Of a stretch of 64,000 nucleotides of DNA, positions 35,570 to 45,454 are shown piece after piece. The stretch comes from Planctomycetota bacterium (GTDB taxonomy: Bacteria > Planctomycetota > Phycisphaerae > Sedimentisphaerales > Anaerobacaceae), in contig JALORE010000001.1 in the NCBI GenBank assembly GCA_025459125.1, forward strand, positions 34,766 to 98,765, given 5' to 3'. Position numbers and translations under genes: made by a program. How positions within the stretch are numbered: position 1 is the stretch's first letter; each line of letters opens with the position of its first letter. The notes under the pieces were generated by a model. It was not told the origin of the DNA, did not search any database, and saw only the letters and a program-made list of their open reading frames with translations.

Positions 35570-36015
35570 CGGATGCACCGCAGCTCCGCTTCCATGGCGC
35601 TGCAGGCCATGCCCAGGTCCGCGTGGATGTCCAGGTTGATACCCGTGGCTCGGAGGGCTCCGGCGAGAGCAGGGGCTGCCGAGGGAAAGGTGCCGGACAC
35701 CCCCACCACCGGAGAACGCGCTCGATTGTTGCGGCACAGGCCCAGGAGATAGCCGAACTCCCACTCAGACCACGAGGGGCTGTCGATCCAGATCAGGGAC
35801 GCATCGGCAACCTCGATCATGGGCACAAGCCATCGCAGGAACACCTCCGGCTCGGCCCCCTCCGGCCATGCCCCGCAGACGATGCAGCCGGCGCGCGGCT
35901 CTAGTTCTTCGGCGGCCCGCAGCTGCCAGTTGCCGTAGCTACCCAGCAGGATCCCCATCGGCCTGGGGGTCTTGCCGTTGGGGCCCATCGGCGCGCTTGG
36001 AAACGTGACGATCAT
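35566..36015 (-). CDS. Deoxyribosyltransferase-fold-like protein
   Basis: VPMIEVADASLIWIDSPSWSEWEFGYLLGL. Confidence 0.4.
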   Translation of the reverse strand: MIVTFPSAPMGPNGKTPRPMGILLGSYGNWQLRAAEELEPRAGCIVCGAWPEGAEPEVFLRWLVPMIEVADASLIWIDSPSWSEWEFGYLLGLCRNNRARSPVVGVSGTFPSAAPALAGALRATGINLDIHADLGMACSAMEAELRCIR

Positions 36016-36325
36016 GCCGCACCTTCTGTCCTCGCCGGATGCGCTTGTCTTTACGCACGGCCTCTCGCCGGTCGTAGGCATCGCGCATGCGAACGCCCTC
36101 GCAAGTCAGTCGCGCAAACCACACCGCCAGCTGCTCTCGGCTCTCGGCCCGGGTTCTGGTCTTCTGCCCACCTGCCCGCTCACAGAAAACCCGCCTAAAC
36201 TCGGCCAGTCCACGCTTCTCCAGCCAAGTGCGACACCCGGACGGAATCTGGACAGCGGACCAGTAGATGCGGATCTGCCCAGATTGCACGTAACGGAGGG
36301 CGATGCCGTCGCGCCTCATCTCCAC
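35939..36325 (-). CDS. Hypothetical phage protein
   Basis: MEMRRDGIALRYVQSGQIRIYWSAVQIPSG. Confidence 0.4.
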   Translation of the reverse strand: MEMRRDGIALRYVQSGQIRIYWSAVQIPSGCRTWLEKRGLAEFRRVFCERAGGQKTRTRAESREQLAVWFARLTCEGVRMRDAYDRREAVRKDKRIRRGQKVRHDRHVSKRADGPQRQDPQADGDPAG

Positions 36326-37680
36326 TCCCAGCGTTCAACCCGCTTCTTGCGGATCAGCCCCAGCTCGCGCAGGCGGTCCAGAAACGCCCGCCGTCCATCG
36401 GGAGCTACGCCCTTGCCCTTGAGTCCGTCTTCGATGCCGCTCTTGGTGGTCTTGGCCGCGGCCAAAGCCGTCTTCTGGTCGGTCAGCTTCATCAGTTCAG
36501 CCAGGCACCCCGCGGCATCCACGATCTCATCCCGGTCGCGCTGTTGTGGACCCCACGAGTGACCCGACACCGGGTCTGCCACAGATCCGTTCTCCAGGAT
36601 CCATGCCTTGGCCGCGGCCATCCCGGCTTCGAGCCGCTCCTCCACCAATGGCACCGCCAGCAGGAACCGCAGCACCTGCTCGGGCGCGGTGAAGGTCCCC
36701 TCGACATAGGGAGCGATCTCGGCGGTGGAGATGTCGCGGCCATGATTGCGATAGGCCGTGCAGTGTTGACGTACGAGACAGGTGCGGCACTGGGCCCCGA
36801 CGTTGAACGTGGCCCGCCCGGCCCAGGCGGTCTCGGCCTCGTCCTGGACGACCTTCTTGGCCAGCTCCAGCACCGTCCCCTCAAGCTCGATCACCTCCGC
36901 GCGCCGGTAGTAAACCAGATAGCGTCGGACATCCACCCTTGCCAGGTTTAGCTCGGCGGCCGTACCCACGCCGTAGGCGATCATCTGGATGTCCTCGGCG
37001 ATGTCCGGTAGCATACTCGGGTCGTTGTAGAACTTCCAGTCGGCCACCACCGCCCGGTCTCCCTGGACCTGCACCAGATCCCGCGTGCCAGTGACCAGTA
37101 CCTCGCCAGCTTGGTACTGCATCGGCGCCTCGCATCGGGTGCTCATCGCCCCTGCCAGCGAGATCTTGCCCTCGGTGGCCAGGAAGCCCAGAAACTCGAC
37201 GATCTCCTGGATGAAGCCCAGGCCGGCCTCCTGGGTTTCGAGGTACTGTCGCATGGCGGCCGAGCCCTGGGTGAAGGCCAGCTCCAGAGCCGCGTGTCCC
37301 AGGGTGCCGACACTGGTGTAGGATGTCGACGTATCGACATCGCGCCGCTTGAGCCGGGCCGACAGAAAAATCGATCCCGGGCAGGTGAGGCCGAGATTGA
37401 GCGCCGAAGCCCGGATGGTCGGGCCCTCGCGCTTGGGCTGCGCCGGAACCATCGCCACCTCGGCCCACGGCATGCCCGCGGACTCCAAAGCCACGTCGAG
37501 CTTGCTCAGGGTTCCCTGGCCAATCCCCATGCAAAGCTGCCAGAATTGCCTACCTCGCTTCCGGATCTCCTCCGCGTCGTTGACTGCGCCCTCTTTGGCT
37601 AGCACTTTCATGATCGACGAGAGCGCGCGCCCCTTGATCCCGCACAGATCCTGCACCACCACGTCACACCCCCATCCCAT
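36316..37680 (-). CDS. PD-(D/E)XK nuclease (RecB/Cas4-like)
   Basis: GTLGHAALELAF, VTGTRDLVQVQGDRAVVADWKFY, CRTCLVRQHC cluster. Confidence 0.75.
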   Translation of the reverse strand: MGWGCDVVVQDLCGIKGRALSSIMKVLAKEGAVNDAEEIRKRGRQFWQLCMGIGQGTLSKLDVALESAGMPWAEVAMVPAQPKREGPTIRASALNLGLTCPGSIFLSARLKRRDVDTSTSYTSVGTLGHAALELAFTQGSAAMRQYLETQEAGLGFIQEIVEFLGFLATEGKISLAGAMSTRCEAPMQYQAGEVLVTGTRDLVQVQGDRAVVADWKFYNDPSMLPDIAEDIQMIAYGVGTAAELNLARVDVRRYLVYYRRAEVIELEGTVLELAKKVVQDEAETAWAGRATFNVGAQCRTCLVRQHCTAYRNHGRDISTAEIAPYVEGTFTAPEQVLRFLLAVPLVEERLEAGMAAAKAWILENGSVADPVSGHSWGPQQRDRDEIVDAAGCLAELMKLTDQKTALAAAKTTKSGIEDGLKGKGVAPDGRRAFLDRLRELGLIRKKRVERWEWR

Positions 37681-38551
37681 CGTCGTCCAAGGGCGGGGGC
37701 TCGTCGCCGCTGGTGGCAGCCGGAGCGCCGCCCGGCAGCAGGGCAGCCTTTCCCTGCTCGACCGTCTCGAACTCATTGGCCGCCGTCGTCTGTCCATCCT
37801 CCAGCGCGGTGTAGATCGCGCGGATGTCCGCCACGTCCTCCTCGGACCAGTCGGGCGCCTTCTTTCCCACGCGCTGCTCAAGCATCTCGATGGTGACGCT
37901 GTACTTGGCAAACGCTTTCTTCACCTTCTCCACCGCCTTGTGGACGCCTCCCTCTTTCTTGACCCCCTGGGCGATGGCCTTCTTCGCCGCGTCCATCGCC
38001 ATCTTGACCAGCCCCGCGGGCATGGCGTTGACGATGGCATTCCGCTGGGCCTTGGACTGGCCGACCTGGAAGTTGATGTCGATCACGCGATCCTCGTCCA
38101 TGCGACCCATGCCCTTCGACGGCTTCCTCTGGAGGTACTCACGCGCGAGGTTGAAGCCGGTCTCGTAGTCCACGAACTTGCCCCGGATGCGCCAGTGGCT
38201 GACGCTCTCGCCCACGGTGTCAGACGAGGCGAAGCAGTTGCCCCACGACCTCGCGAGGATCATCGCCATCTTGATCGACGGTCCCTCGATCTGCCCGCGG
38301 CTACCGTCCTTGTTCTTCGTCTGCCACGCATAGACCAGGCCCTCCGGGAACATCCCGCACTCCTGCTCGACCCGCTTGGCGACGAGCGGCAGATCCCGAG
38401 GTTGCTGGACGGACAGGGCCGTGACGTGGTCGGTCTGGACGGCCATCATGGTCGAGCCGGACATAATCGCTGCCTCGGATGCGGACTCGGGATGCGCCGA
38501 CTGGATCGCTCCCTTGAATCTGGACAGGGCCCTCTGGTTCTGGTTATCCAT
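37664..38551 (-). CDS. Putative single-strand annealing/recombination protein
   Basis: Coupled upstream of the RecB-like nuclease; IEGPSIKMAMILARSWGN...WRIRGKFVDYETGF...QSKAQRNAIVNAMPAGLVKMAMDAAKK. Confidence 0.45.
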   Translation of the reverse strand: MDNQNQRALSRFKGAIQSAHPESASEAAIMSGSTMMAVQTDHVTALSVQQPRDLPLVAKRVEQECGMFPEGLVYAWQTKNKDGSRGQIEGPSIKMAMILARSWGNCFASSDTVGESVSHWRIRGKFVDYETGFNLAREYLQRKPSKGMGRMDEDRVIDINFQVGQSKAQRNAIVNAMPAGLVKMAMDAAKKAIAQGVKKEGGVHKAVEKVKKAFAKYSVTIEMLEQRVGKKAPDWSEEDVADIRAIYTALEDGQTTAANEFETVEQGKAALLPGGAPAATSGDEPPPLDDDGMGV

Positions 38552-38768
38552 TGCGGTCTCCTTTTTCTTCGCCGCGGAAGCGCCCGAAGTGCGCTTTCAG
38601 CAGCAGCTGCGCGCCCCCTCCGACGCGGAGGGTAAGCGAGTAGTGATCCCACCGGATCAGTGCCCCGGTAATCTCGTCATGCTGGGAAAACGCGGTGATG
38701 GTTTTCCCGAGGTGCTCGCGAAACCAATCATCCTGGACCCGATTGGGGCCGGCCGCCGATTCACCCAT
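38544..38768 (-). CDS. Hfq/Sm-like small protein
   Basis: VQDDWFREHLGKTITAFSQHDEITGALIRWDHYSLTLRVGGGAQLLLKAHFGRF, alignable by eye to [56 protein letters not shown]. Confidence 0.45.
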   Translation of the reverse strand: MGESAAGPNRVQDDWFREHLGKTITAFSQHDEITGALIRWDHYSLTLRVGGGAQLLLKAHFGRFRGEEKGDRNG

Positions 38769-39228
38769 TGGCCGCCCCCTCTGCCAGTGCCACTTCCTCG
38801 GCACTCATCTCCTGAAGCACCCACAGCAATCCAGTGCCCGAACAGGAGTTGCACTGCGGGTCTGGTCTGCGCTGGCCACCGTCCGTGCAGTCGCACGTCT
38901 CTTGCGCCGACGGCTCGCCCTTGCGCTCCCTAACTTCGTGGTAGCCGCAAAGCATCACCTGCACAGCCTGGAGATCCTCAAGCGACATCTGACAGACATG
39001 GGCCATCGGCAGCAGGATGTATCCATCTTGTCCGGCTCGCTGGATCCGGCCGGTGACGGTGTCGTGCGGTGGCGCGGAACGCCCAAGGCGATCCAATAGC
39101 TCAAGCAACAGCGCCTGATCGTCGGCCCCCATCTCCATCGCATCCGCGACGCGAACGACCAATGATCGGTGGGCTTTGGCCTCGAAGAACTTGCGCAGCC
39201 TGGCTGGATCGTCTATTCCGAGAAGCAT
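38761..39228 (-). CDS. Protein with DnaJ-like zinc motif
   Basis: CDCTDGGQRRPDPQCNSCSGTGL. Confidence 0.5.
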   Translation of the reverse strand: MLLGIDDPARLRKFFEAKAHRSLVVRVADAMEMGADDQALLLELLDRLGRSAPPHDTVTGRIQRAGQDGYILLPMAHVCQMSLEDLQAVQVMLCGYHEVRERKGEPSAQETCDCTDGGQRRPDPQCNSCSGTGLLWVLQEMSAEEVALAEGAANG

Positions 39229-39340
39229 GGGCGGTCTCCTGAAGAAGAGAAAAAGTGGCCCGATCGCCGGAGACCACGCGCTGGACAGCGCTAGGATGCG
39301 ATCGGGCTCGTTTGGCTCGCCAAGTGGACGGTGAGCCTAG

Positions 39341-39718
39341 CTATCGCTCACCGCCGAGGTCTCCCGGGGCCCGAGGGCCCATCCCGGCATCGGGCGTTAG
39401 CCTAAGTGGAATGCCGCTGTCAACTGCATTCTCGCAACGAGCCCGAACTTCAAGGATCCACGCCCGGAGAGCCGAGACGTTCTTGGCCAAGATCGCGGCA
39501 TTGGGAGTGTCGTAGCAGACCATCTTCTCCGGACATCCCATGGTCTGGCGCTTGACCGTCTCGATCAGCACCTTCGGTGGGAGCTTGCAGGGCACTTCCA
39601 CCTTGACCACCGCTGCCGGCGGGCACGCTGGGCATGGGGCGAAGCACTCTCGCTTCGAGAGCCAGCAGCAACCAGAAAGCAGAACCGCGTGACACGTAAC
39701 GATCAGCTTGGCGGTCAC
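39341..39718 (-). CDS. Outer-membrane spanin-like lipoprotein
   Basis: MTAKLIVTCHAVLLSGCCWL lipobox-like; coupled to the i-spanin-like ORF. Confidence 0.5.
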   Translation of the reverse strand: MTAKLIVTCHAVLLSGCCWLSKRECFAPCPACPPAAVVKVEVPCKLPPKVLIETVKRQTMGCPEKMVCYDTPNAAILAKNVSALRAWILEVRARCENAVDSGIPLRLTPDAGMGPRAPGDLGGER

Positions 39719-40035
39719 ACCTCACCCCCTTCGAGCTCGTGGTCGAGCCACTGCCGAACCGCCTCGGGATCGCCGCATTTGGCCAGTCGGTCGCGCGTCT
39801 CTTGCAACTGTCCGCGGAGAACGGCCGCCTGGTCGTCCATGGTCTTGATCTGGCGCTCCAGCTCGAACACCCGCTCGCGGTTGGCATCGGCGATCTTGCG
39901 ACACTCGCGCTCACGCTCACCGGCGTCCTTCGCATCATTCTCGGCGCGCTGCTTGTCCGCGCGCTCATCCAGCGCCCAGATCATCAGCACCAGCCCCACG
40001 ATCAAGCCCGCGCCCCCGATCACCGCGTACCACAT
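39715..40035 (-). CDS. Inner-membrane spanin-like protein
   Basis: N-terminal TM VIGGAGLIVGLVLMIWAL plus long coiled coil. Confidence 0.6.
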   Translation of the reverse strand: MWYAVIGGAGLIVGLVLMIWALDERADKQRAENDAKDAGERERECRKIADANRERVFELERQIKTMDDQAAVLRGQLQETRDRLAKCGDPEAVRQWLDHELEGGEV

Positions 40036-40049
40036 GGTCCTCCCTCCCT

Positions 40050-40529
40050 CTATCCGTTTGTCGTGTGCGGCTTGCCGAGGATTCCGTGGTTGACCAGCTC
40101 CTCAAGCATCCCCGTGGCCCAGCCCGTGGCGAACACACCGGCCGCGGCCTCGAAAGTCAAGCCCCCCTGGAACGTCGCCAGGAGAGCCGCCGTCAGCGAC
40201 AGCACGGGCGAGACGACGTACTTCCAGCGGCCCATCTTCTCCAAGAGCTTGGTAGTCTTCAGCCCGAACATCGCGAGCATGATGATCACCGCCGAGAGAT
40301 ACCACCATTGGCCGCCTTTGGCCGCGGCGATAGCGTCCTTGACCGCGCCCGTGGCCTCGCCGATGTCTTTGGGCTCACTTGGCTGGCTGGCCGGAACCGG
40401 CTTCGTCACCGGCTGGCTGGTCGGGGACAGCCTCGCATCGGCAGCGGCCATTGCCGGAGCCGAGCGGAAAGCCGGCGACACCAGAAGCAACGCCAGGACC
40501 GCGCAGCTGATTTGTCTCCCCAGGAACAT
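40050..40529 (-). CDS. Holin-like membrane protein
   Basis: AAAGGAG RBS before MFLGRQISCAVLALLLVS; two further TM segments. Confidence 0.55.
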   Translation of the reverse strand: MFLGRQISCAVLALLLVSPAFRSAPAMAAADARLSPTSQPVTKPVPASQPSEPKDIGEATGAVKDAIAAAKGGQWWYLSAVIIMLAMFGLKTTKLLEKMGRWKYVVSPVLSLTAALLATFQGGLTFEAAAGVFATGWATGMLEELVNHGILGKPHTTNG

Positions 40530-40752
40530 GCTCGTTCTCCTTTGCCGAGTCATCGGCAGTGAAGTCCCACGCTCGCCCCGATGCTCTGACCAGCACCAGA
40601 CCGAGCTCGGTCGCTCGCGTGGGAGTGACAGAAGCGTGGATGGCGCCGACAGGAGTCCTGACGATCACGACTATCTCGTGCGTCCGTCGGTCTACCCCAA
40701 CGCCAAAGGCCCCGAGGCTGTCGATCATGTGGATGTTGTCTGCGTTTTTCAT
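40375..40752 (-). CDS. Hypothetical ORF overlapping the holin start out of frame
   Basis: MKNADNIHMIDSLGAFGVGVDRRTHEIVVIVRTPVG; ~155-nt overlap. Confidence 0.4.
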   Translation of the reverse strand: MKNADNIHMIDSLGAFGVGVDRRTHEIVVIVRTPVGAIHASVTPTRATELGLVLVRASGRAWDFTADDSAKENEHVPGETNQLRGPGVASGVAGFPLGSGNGRCRCEAVPDQPAGDEAGSGQPAK

Positions 40753-40755
40753 CGT

Positions 40756-42564
40756 CTACACCACCGGATAGGGTTGAGCCCACTGGTAGGTGAAATTGAC
40801 CCTGATCCAGTGGATGCGGCAGTCCTTGGCCTCGGCCGTCGGGCTGACAAAAGAGAGTACCAGCTGGTCCGTGTGTTGATCCATCGTTCGATCCGCGGCG
40901 TCTGCGTCACAGGTGAAGCGCATGATGTTCGTGTTCGAGATAGAGCCGTAGGCCCACTCTATGAACTGCTGTGTGGAGTTGAGATTCTTGAAGTCCGTGA
41001 CATCTGACAGCGCGGGCTTATCTCCGACGGCCGTGAACCCCATCCGGTGCAGCTGGGCGTGCATTCGCATGTTGTTGCCGCTGCTGACTTCCCCCCCGTC
41101 CTGGGTCCACATGACATCGATGTAGTTGATGATCGCTCCGTCGGGCAAGTTGATGAAGAACCGACAGGCTTTGGACATGACGTTGCAGTTGTAGAGCTCG
41201 GCCTCGCTGTCGGTGGGAGACGTGTCGCTGAGCAGCACCCACCCGTCGGCGCTGGACCGGACATCGGCAGCCCATTGCAGCGGGATCACGGTCGTGACGG
41301 TCTTGGTTTCCCACAGCGAGAACCCATTTTTTGCGAACACCGCCCCCTGCTCGGCCGCGATCCCCCGGGCGATAGCCGATGAGCCCATGCGGATCACCAC
41401 CTCGTCCGTGCCTCCCCAGTTCAACGTGCGTTTCCCGAAGTTGGTGTTCGACAGCTCGGTCGCGTCGATAAAGGAGTTGCCGAAGTAGGTCAAGGACATC
41501 GTGTCGCCATTGGCCCCGAACCCCTCGTCATCCCCGCGAGGATCCATCACCAGGTACCCGTAGCGCTTCCCAGCGTCCTCGTAGAACGCGAACTTGGCCA
41601 CGGGCGTGTCAGTCACGTAGTCACTGCCCCAGAATGCTATCGCTGGGGCATAGGCCAGGTGGAGATTGGCCGTGGCCTGCATCTTCACCGAGTCGACCGT
41701 GTTGTGCAGCGTCACCTGCTTGTGCGCGCCCGGCACCGCGGCCCCCGGCCCGAAATGTTCCACTCCAGCGCTTTCGAGGTCGATGGCCGGCAGCTTCACA
41801 TGCGAGACGTTGCTGCCGTTGTCGATAATCTCCCCGAGCTGGCGACGGACCATCTGGGACCACAGGTGCAGGTCGCCCAGGCCGTAGGTCGCCCGGTCGG
41901 CATTCCGGTCGTTCGTCCCGTCGCCCCACTCCTGCTCATAAGGGCCATCGGCCGTCGCGGCACTGCCCTCGAAGAAGAAGTGCCGGTAGTCCGCCAGGGC
42001 GCTGATCACGGGACCGGATGCAATTGTGACGCGGTAGACGCGGAACCACTCGCCGTTGCCCGGCGGGGCCAGCGCCGCTGCCTGATAGACTGCCTCCCAC
42101 GTTGCTTCCTTCTGGGTGTAGACCGTGTCCACCTCTTCAGCCGCGGGCGATCCCACGGGGTTCCAGAAAATGCGGTTTTCGCGGCTGGAATCGGCCTGGA
42201 CGTAGCGGACGTAGACATCGTAGTTGCCGACGCTGGCCGTGGAAAAGTCCAGGGTGTAGCTATCGGGGCTGGAGTCGCCATGGACCACCCCAAACTCCAG
42301 GTCCGCCCCGTTCAACAGCCCCAGGATCGCCTTGCCCGAAGACAGCACCAGCGTCGTGCCGGTCCCAAGCCCGCCGGGCACGGTCCCGGAGAACCCGGAG
42401 AGAACCCTCGCCTCGTGAGCCGCGGCGCTTCCGGTGGAACGCCCTCGGGGAAGGATCAGACACCGGGTCGCCCGGGCCATATCCTGCTCCACCAGCTGGC
42501 CGGTCGCGAGCTCCAGGTCGGACAGCTGCACTCGCTCGTTTGGGTACCATTGGATGTGGTCCAT
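40756..42564 (-). CDS. Tail fibre/structural protein
   Basis: 602 aa; MDHIQWYPNERVQLSDLELATGQLVEQDMARATRCLILPRG; large, beta-rich. Confidence 0.6.
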   Translation of the reverse strand: MDHIQWYPNERVQLSDLELATGQLVEQDMARATRCLILPRGRSTGSAAAHEARVLSGFSGTVPGGLGTGTTLVLSSGKAILGLLNGADLEFGVVHGDSSPDSYTLDFSTASVGNYDVYVRYVQADSSRENRIFWNPVGSPAAEEVDTVYTQKEATWEAVYQAAALAPPGNGEWFRVYRVTIASGPVISALADYRHFFFEGSAATADGPYEQEWGDGTNDRNADRATYGLGDLHLWSQMVRRQLGEIIDNGSNVSHVKLPAIDLESAGVEHFGPGAAVPGAHKQVTLHNTVDSVKMQATANLHLAYAPAIAFWGSDYVTDTPVAKFAFYEDAGKRYGYLVMDPRGDDEGFGANGDTMSLTYFGNSFIDATELSNTNFGKRTLNWGGTDEVVIRMGSSAIARGIAAEQGAVFAKNGFSLWETKTVTTVIPLQWAADVRSSADGWVLLSDTSPTDSEAELYNCNVMSKACRFFINLPDGAIINYIDVMWTQDGGEVSSGNNMRMHAQLHRMGFTAVGDKPALSDVTDFKNLNSTQQFIEWAYGSISNTNIMRFTCDADAADRTMDQHTDQLVLSFVSPTAEAKDCRIHWIRVNFTYQWAQPYPVV

Positions 42565-42575
42565 GGATGCTCCTC

Positions 42576-45092
42576 TTATCCCTCGTCGCCGCGCTGGGTG
42601 ATGCCGTACCGCGGAATAACCCCAGCAGCCACGATAGCGTCAATGATCTCCCTGGTCAGCCGATCCACGTCCGCCAGGTACATGGGGTAGTAGATTTCTC
42701 CGACGGTCCCGCCCGCTCCGTCGTTGTGAACAAACTCGTCGAGCAGCACCTGCGCTGATGGGATGGTCGTGTAGGCCACTCGCACGGGAGTGGCCGCCGC
42801 CGGCAAGGCATCGCGCACGGTGATGTTCGATGTGGCGTAGGATGCCGTACCGACCACCTCGAACATCAGACCCGATTCTGCCACCATCTGCGATTCGTCG
42901 AACGACCAGTCAAGCCCGGTCTCGGTGACGAACCCGCCGGCCTTGAACACCACGGCCGTGTACTCGTCCTGGATTGCCACCACCCAATAGCTGCCGTTGT
43001 TCGACGGCGTGGCACTGCTGCCGGCGATCTTGATGTACTTATTCGCGTCCCTGTCGGTCAGCCGCGGGTGACGTAGGATGATCCGGCTGATCGTGTCGTC
43101 CCCGGTCTCGACCTTGGCCTCGTCCGCCCGGACTTCCCCGACAAGATCCAGCTGGCCGGCCCCCACGTAACTGGCCAGCCACACCCCATCGTTCTGGTTC
43201 CAGTCCTGGGAGTACACCGCCACACGCCGGCCATCATCGTCGGCGGTGAACGGGCTGGACGCGCTGGAAAGAGATGACCCGGGCATCCCGATCACTCCAT
43301 CGGCGCGCCGGACGTTCGTCCACTCGCGGTCGTTTGCTGACCAGATTCGCAGACCATCCCACTGGCAGGTCCACGTCTGGTTGTCGCCGTTGTTGACGTA
43401 GCCGAAGCTGAACAGCGTGTCCGAGGAAGCCCCAAAGTCATCCCACGGGACAGACAGGGCCGTCCGGCCATCGATGTTCGCCCGCACCACGCCCTTGGCG
43501 CACTCGATTTCGATCCGATGCCAGTCGGTGGCATCACCCCACGTCCAGTCAACGGTGTCCAGCGCCACCTCGGCCACGCTGCCCAGAGATACCTCGTTCT
43601 CGAAGTCCCAGAACAGGCACACCTCGCGCTCGCCGTCGCACACGATCAGCTTCCAGGGCGCCCCGGCCGAGGCCGTGTGAGAGTCGATGCGCCACCAAAC
43701 GCCGAGCTTCCACTGACCAGGACCGATCCACGCGATCTCCCGCTCGTACCGACCGCCGTTCGCCGTCCCGCCCGCCTGAGCCTGCACGAGCAGGCCACCC
43801 GACACAGAGAACACTGACCCCTCGGCAGCCCCCTCGTTTTGGTAGGCCCACGCGGGATCCGCGGCGCTGGGCAGGACCGTCATCGCCAGCTCCTGCAGGA
43901 CATCACCGACCCTGATCGAACAGATGGTGGTCGGGTCGGATGTCACGGGGATGGTGTTGGCGTCGGAGCTGGTCGGCCACAGCACCTCTTCCAGGAATGC
44001 TTTGCCCTCGTAGACCTCAGACACCTCCATGACCGGGGTATCGATGAACACCTCACATGGATGCCCCACCAGATCCTCGTAGACCGACCATCCTCCCTCT
44101 GGGAACAACGCGGCCATCGCGAGCTCCAGCGCGTAGACCGGCGTCTTCGCCAGGTAGGGCAGCACCATCAGCAGTCGACGCCAGGTCTCATCCGGGCAGC
44201 CGCGCGGCCTGGAGAGCCCGTGGCGACGGGCGATGCGGTCGAGCTCCTCGCCCTCGGCATAGTCGACTTGAAGCGCCCGGCGCAGCCTATCCAGGCCGGA
44301 GTAGCCTTCGCCTCCGTCGTAGACCTCGGCGTCCTCCGGATGCAGCCGCGCGAGGTAGCCGTCCTCGTCGTAGGTCTTCATCCGCCACCACACGCCGCTC
44401 TCGCTGGTCACGAAGGCCGGCCCGGCCAGGTCGACGGTTTTGTCATCCACGACGGTAGCGATCACGCGCCAGCCGGCGTTGTCCACCGCCCCGTTCGCCA
44501 TGGGCAAGATCCACAAGGACTTCCCCGTGTCGCCAGACGCGAAGGTGCCTGCGGCCTTCACCACCAGGCGCTGGGGTGACGCGGGGTCGATCTCGCCATC
44601 CACCCCGCTAACGTCCGGCCCAAGGCCAATGAACTCCTGCGCCCCGGGAAGCACGACCGTTCCGCAGTAGGGCGTGGACAAGCTCTCGTTGTCGATCCAC
44701 AGCCGAAGGTTTCGGTCGCGAGTCGCGAAGTCGAGCGCGCTCTCAACCTGAATGCTAGACCATCGCCAGCGCACGTCGGTGCTGCCAATCCAGACCGGCG
44801 CGGTACCAGCAACGTCCACGACCTCCACCGACCCCGGATCGTTGAACGTGGCCACCCGGAAGGTCCCGCGGTTGGGCAGGGTCAAGATGTCCAACAGGCG
44901 ACCCACGTCGCTGGCTGCGAAAGCGTTGATGGTTCGGCTTTGCAGGTGCCCGGGCGTGATCGCCGAGAGCTCTGCGTCGTCCCCCCCGTAATTGGTCGCC
45001 TTGCGCAGCCGGGTGACCAACATCCCGCCGATCTCGTTGTCCGACTCGGCGACGGCTTCGATGGTTGCCGGCAGAAGGTTTTTGGTCGTCAT
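42576..45092 (-). CDS. Large baseplate/tail protein with internal lectin-like region
   Basis: YAEGEELDRIARRHGLSRPRGCPDETWRRLLMVLPYLAKTPVYALELAMAALF. Confidence 0.55.
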   Translation of the reverse strand: MTTKNLLPATIEAVAESDNEIGGMLVTRLRKATNYGGDDAELSAITPGHLQSRTINAFAASDVGRLLDILTLPNRGTFRVATFNDPGSVEVVDVAGTAPVWIGSTDVRWRWSSIQVESALDFATRDRNLRLWIDNESLSTPYCGTVVLPGAQEFIGLGPDVSGVDGEIDPASPQRLVVKAAGTFASGDTGKSLWILPMANGAVDNAGWRVIATVVDDKTVDLAGPAFVTSESGVWWRMKTYDEDGYLARLHPEDAEVYDGGEGYSGLDRLRRALQVDYAEGEELDRIARRHGLSRPRGCPDETWRRLLMVLPYLAKTPVYALELAMAALFPEGGWSVYEDLVGHPCEVFIDTPVMEVSEVYEGKAFLEEVLWPTSSDANTIPVTSDPTTICSIRVGDVLQELAMTVLPSAADPAWAYQNEGAAEGSVFSVSGGLLVQAQAGGTANGGRYEREIAWIGPGQWKLGVWWRIDSHTASAGAPWKLIVCDGEREVCLFWDFENEVSLGSVAEVALDTVDWTWGDATDWHRIEIECAKGVVRANIDGRTALSVPWDDFGASSDTLFSFGYVNNGDNQTWTCQWDGLRIWSANDREWTNVRRADGVIGMPGSSLSSASSPFTADDDGRRVAVYSQDWNQNDGVWLASYVGAGQLDLVGEVRADEAKVETGDDTISRIILRHPRLTDRDANKYIKIAGSSATPSNNGSYWVVAIQDEYTAVVFKAGGFVTETGLDWSFDESQMVAESGLMFEVVGTASYATSNITVRDALPAAATPVRVAYTTIPSAQVLLDEFVHNDGAGGTVGEIYYPMYLADVDRLTREIIDAIVAAGVIPRYGITQRGDEG

Positions 45093-45454
45093 TGTCGTGG
45101 CTCGCTGTTGAAGTTCCGTGCTCCCACCCCAAACTCCGGCGGAAACGATCTGCGGATGCGCTGGAGCTTGACTGGCCAGGATCTCTCGCAGACATCGACG
45201 AGGATGCTGTCGGAGTCCACTCCGTCTGTGATCTCCAGGGACACCTCTCCCTTTGGCACCGGGGGCGCCACGCACAGCAGAACCGCCCCATCATCGGACA
45301 TGGGAGCATATCCTCGGCCAGTCCCGCCGTGACATCGCTGACCAGAGAGCTCGACCGTCAAGGGGGTGGAGACCGGGAATTCACCGGAAACGACGATCAG
45401 ATCGCCGCCGGCCATCGAGAACGCGCTGGGAGAACAGGCGTCGATGCGGATCAT
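45089..45454 (-). CDS. IPT/TIG-like domain protein
   Basis: PSAFSMAGGDLIVVSGEFPVSTPLTVELSGQ. Confidence 0.5.
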   Translation of the reverse strand: MIRIDACSPSAFSMAGGDLIVVSGEFPVSTPLTVELSGQRCHGGTGRGYAPMSDDGAVLLCVAPPVPKGEVSLEITDGVDSDSILVDVCERSWPVKLQRIRRSFPPEFGVGARNFNSEPRQ

